Assembly (NCBI GenBank): GCA_016871135.1 | Contig: VFZQ01000293.1 | Coordinates: 1 to 6,815 of the forward strand | DNA: 6,815 bases | Direction: 5' to 3' | Source of the DNA: Acidobacteriota bacterium | GTDB lineage: Bacteria; Acidobacteriota; Terriglobia; Bryobacterales; Bryobacteraceae | In this document: piece by piece, positions 6,126 through 6,815 of the stretch | Layout of the letters: each line of letters begins with the position of its first letter | Numbering within the stretch: position 1 is the first letter of the stretch | Translations under genes and position numbers: made by a program | Notes under the pieces: generated by a model | Databases searched by the model: none | Told to the model about the DNA's origin: nothing | The model's input: the letters and a program-made list of their open reading frames with translations, nothing else

Positions 6126-6664
6126 ACGATGCGGTTGACCTTGTTGGCCTCGATCGTCACCGACTTGGTGAATTCGCCGTAGAGCTGCGATTGCACCTTC
6201 AACTCATAGGTTCCGGCGGGGACGAGCAAGCCGCCGCCGACGTCGTTCAACTCATCGACGTGGCCGACGAACATGCCGTTCAGATAAACCGCGCCGATAT
6301 CACCGGCGGCGACCGACCAGAACGACTCCGCTTCACCGCCGCGCAAACGCAGGCGGCCGAACGGGCCCTTGGGCGGTTCCTTCTTCTTCAGCTTCGCACC
6401 AACCTTGGTGGTCTTACCGGCTTTCGCATCGACCTTGATCGTTGTGTCTTCGTAGCGCGGGTCCTTGAGCGTGATCTCGTGAGATCCGGGCTCGATGGCA
6501 TACTTCTCGGGGACCGAGAAACGGCCCGCCGGTCCGACGTACTTGCCGTCGACGAACACACCGGCGCCTCGAGGTGAGGAACGGATGCGGAGGAATGTGC
6601 CTCCATCGGCGGCCAAAAGGGTTGAGAGCGAAACAGCAACTAAGGTAATTAGCTTCACGTTCAT
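6104..6664 (-). CDS. secreted protein with two PEGA-like domains
   Basis: A 186-residue protein with a cleavable signal (KLITLVAVSLSTLLAADG). The first PEGA domain is at about 23-92: RIRSSPRGAGVFVDGKYVG, then IEPGSHEITLKDPRYED. A lysine/proline linker follows (KLKKKEPPKGPFG, 91-103), then a second, diverged PEGA-like domain at about 104-183: AAGDIGAVYLNGMFVGHVDE, then VPAGTYELKVQSQLYGEF. PEGA domains are small beta-sandwiches found on cell-surface and periplasmic proteins; the function here is unknown. ATG 6664 has GAGAGG only one base upstream. GTG at 6658-6656, two codons later, sits seven bases after the same GAGAGG and may be the real start. It follows the amidohydrolase-like gene by 30 bases on the same strand, with no terminator between. 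Its last 22 bases overlap the ribokinase end. Confidence 0.85.
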   Translation of the reverse strand: MNVKLITLVAVSLSTLLAADGGTFLRIRSSPRGAGVFVDGKYVGPAGRFSVPEKYAIEPGSHEITLKDPRYEDTTIKVDAKAGKTTKVGAKLKKKEPPKGPFGRLRLRGGEAESFWSVAAGDIGAVYLNGMFVGHVDELNDVGGGLLVPAGTYELKVQSQLYGEFTKSVTIEANKVNRIVYGKREQ

Positions 6665-6694
6665 ACCTCTCAGAATACCTGATCGGGGAAAGTG

Positions 6695-6815
6695 TTACGT
6701 GCCGGGCTGGGATTTCTCGCGTTTGATCCACCCGTAGGCGTTGACCGAGTTGCGCCAGAAGTACTTCTCGGCGACGTCTTTGCCTTTGCCCTCGAAGTAC
6801 TCGCGGACGACGCCA
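6695..6815 (-). CDS. amidohydrolase-like metal-dependent hydrolase, C-terminal 39 residues (5' part outside window)
   Basis: On the minus strand the window edge opens into GVVREYFEGKGKDVAEKYF then WRNSVNAYGWIKREKSQPGT and a TAA at 6697-6695. The ending, with a helix before F-W-R-N-S-V-N-A-Y-G-W, is typical of the C-terminus of amidohydrolase-2 family TIM-barrel hydrolases (often written xxNAxRLYGL). No catalytic residue is inside the window, so substrate and activity cannot be judged. It precedes the PEGA gene by 30 bases on the same strand and probably shares its transcript. Confidence 0.55.
   Translation of the reverse strand, partial: GVVREYFEGKGKDVAEKYFWRNSVNAYGWIKREKSQPGT

Overview
The window looks like a GC-rich chromosomal segment from an Acidobacteriota bacterium, most likely of the Bryobacterales/Solibacteraceae type. 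This is an inference from gene content. It carries an Oar-like TonB-dependent receptor with a carboxypeptidase-regulatory-like N-terminus, a PEP-CTERM exported protein, a Tat-leader S1 sulfatase, PEGA and HEAT-repeat proteins, and long antisense shadow frames typical of high-GC coding DNA. No rRNA, tRNA, CRISPR array, insertion sequence or phage gene is visible.

Layout, left to right. The N-terminal part of an outer-membrane receptor runs leftwards out of the window (minus strand, 1 to about 461). It has a perfect Shine-Dalgarno but no usable start codon in frame. Diverging from it, a HEAT-repeat protein (516-1454) is followed two bases later by a remnant of a DUF4188-type monooxygenase-like gene (1457-1632), which has lost its middle and is frameshifted. 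A leader-like region (about 1633-1905) holds a promoter candidate, a GNRA-capped hairpin and an orphan AGGAGG, but no convincing gene. Then come a SelA-like/D-glucosaminate-6-phosphate-ammonia-lyase-like PLP enzyme with a twin-arginine-like leader (1906-3078), a PEP-CTERM protein on the minus strand that overlaps it tail to tail (3014-3700), a sulfatase (3763-5226) translationally coupled to a ribokinase (5226-6125), a secreted two-domain PEGA protein on the minus strand (6104-6664), and the C-terminus of an amidohydrolase-like protein (minus strand, from 6695 to the window end).

How they may work together. The sulfatase-ribokinase pair is the clearest functional unit: an exported, formylglycine-dependent sulfatase would remove sulfate from a sulfated carbohydrate or other ester, and the cytoplasmic PfkB kinase would phosphorylate a released sugar or nucleoside. 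The receptor, the PLP enzyme and the amidohydrolase fit a general theme of scavenging complex organic matter, but no pathway links them on sequence evidence alone. I see no convincing wholly new system. The most unusual signals are the receptor start-codon defect, the internally deleted DUF4188 remnant, the structured orphan leader, and the two convergent gene pairs whose coding ends overlap.
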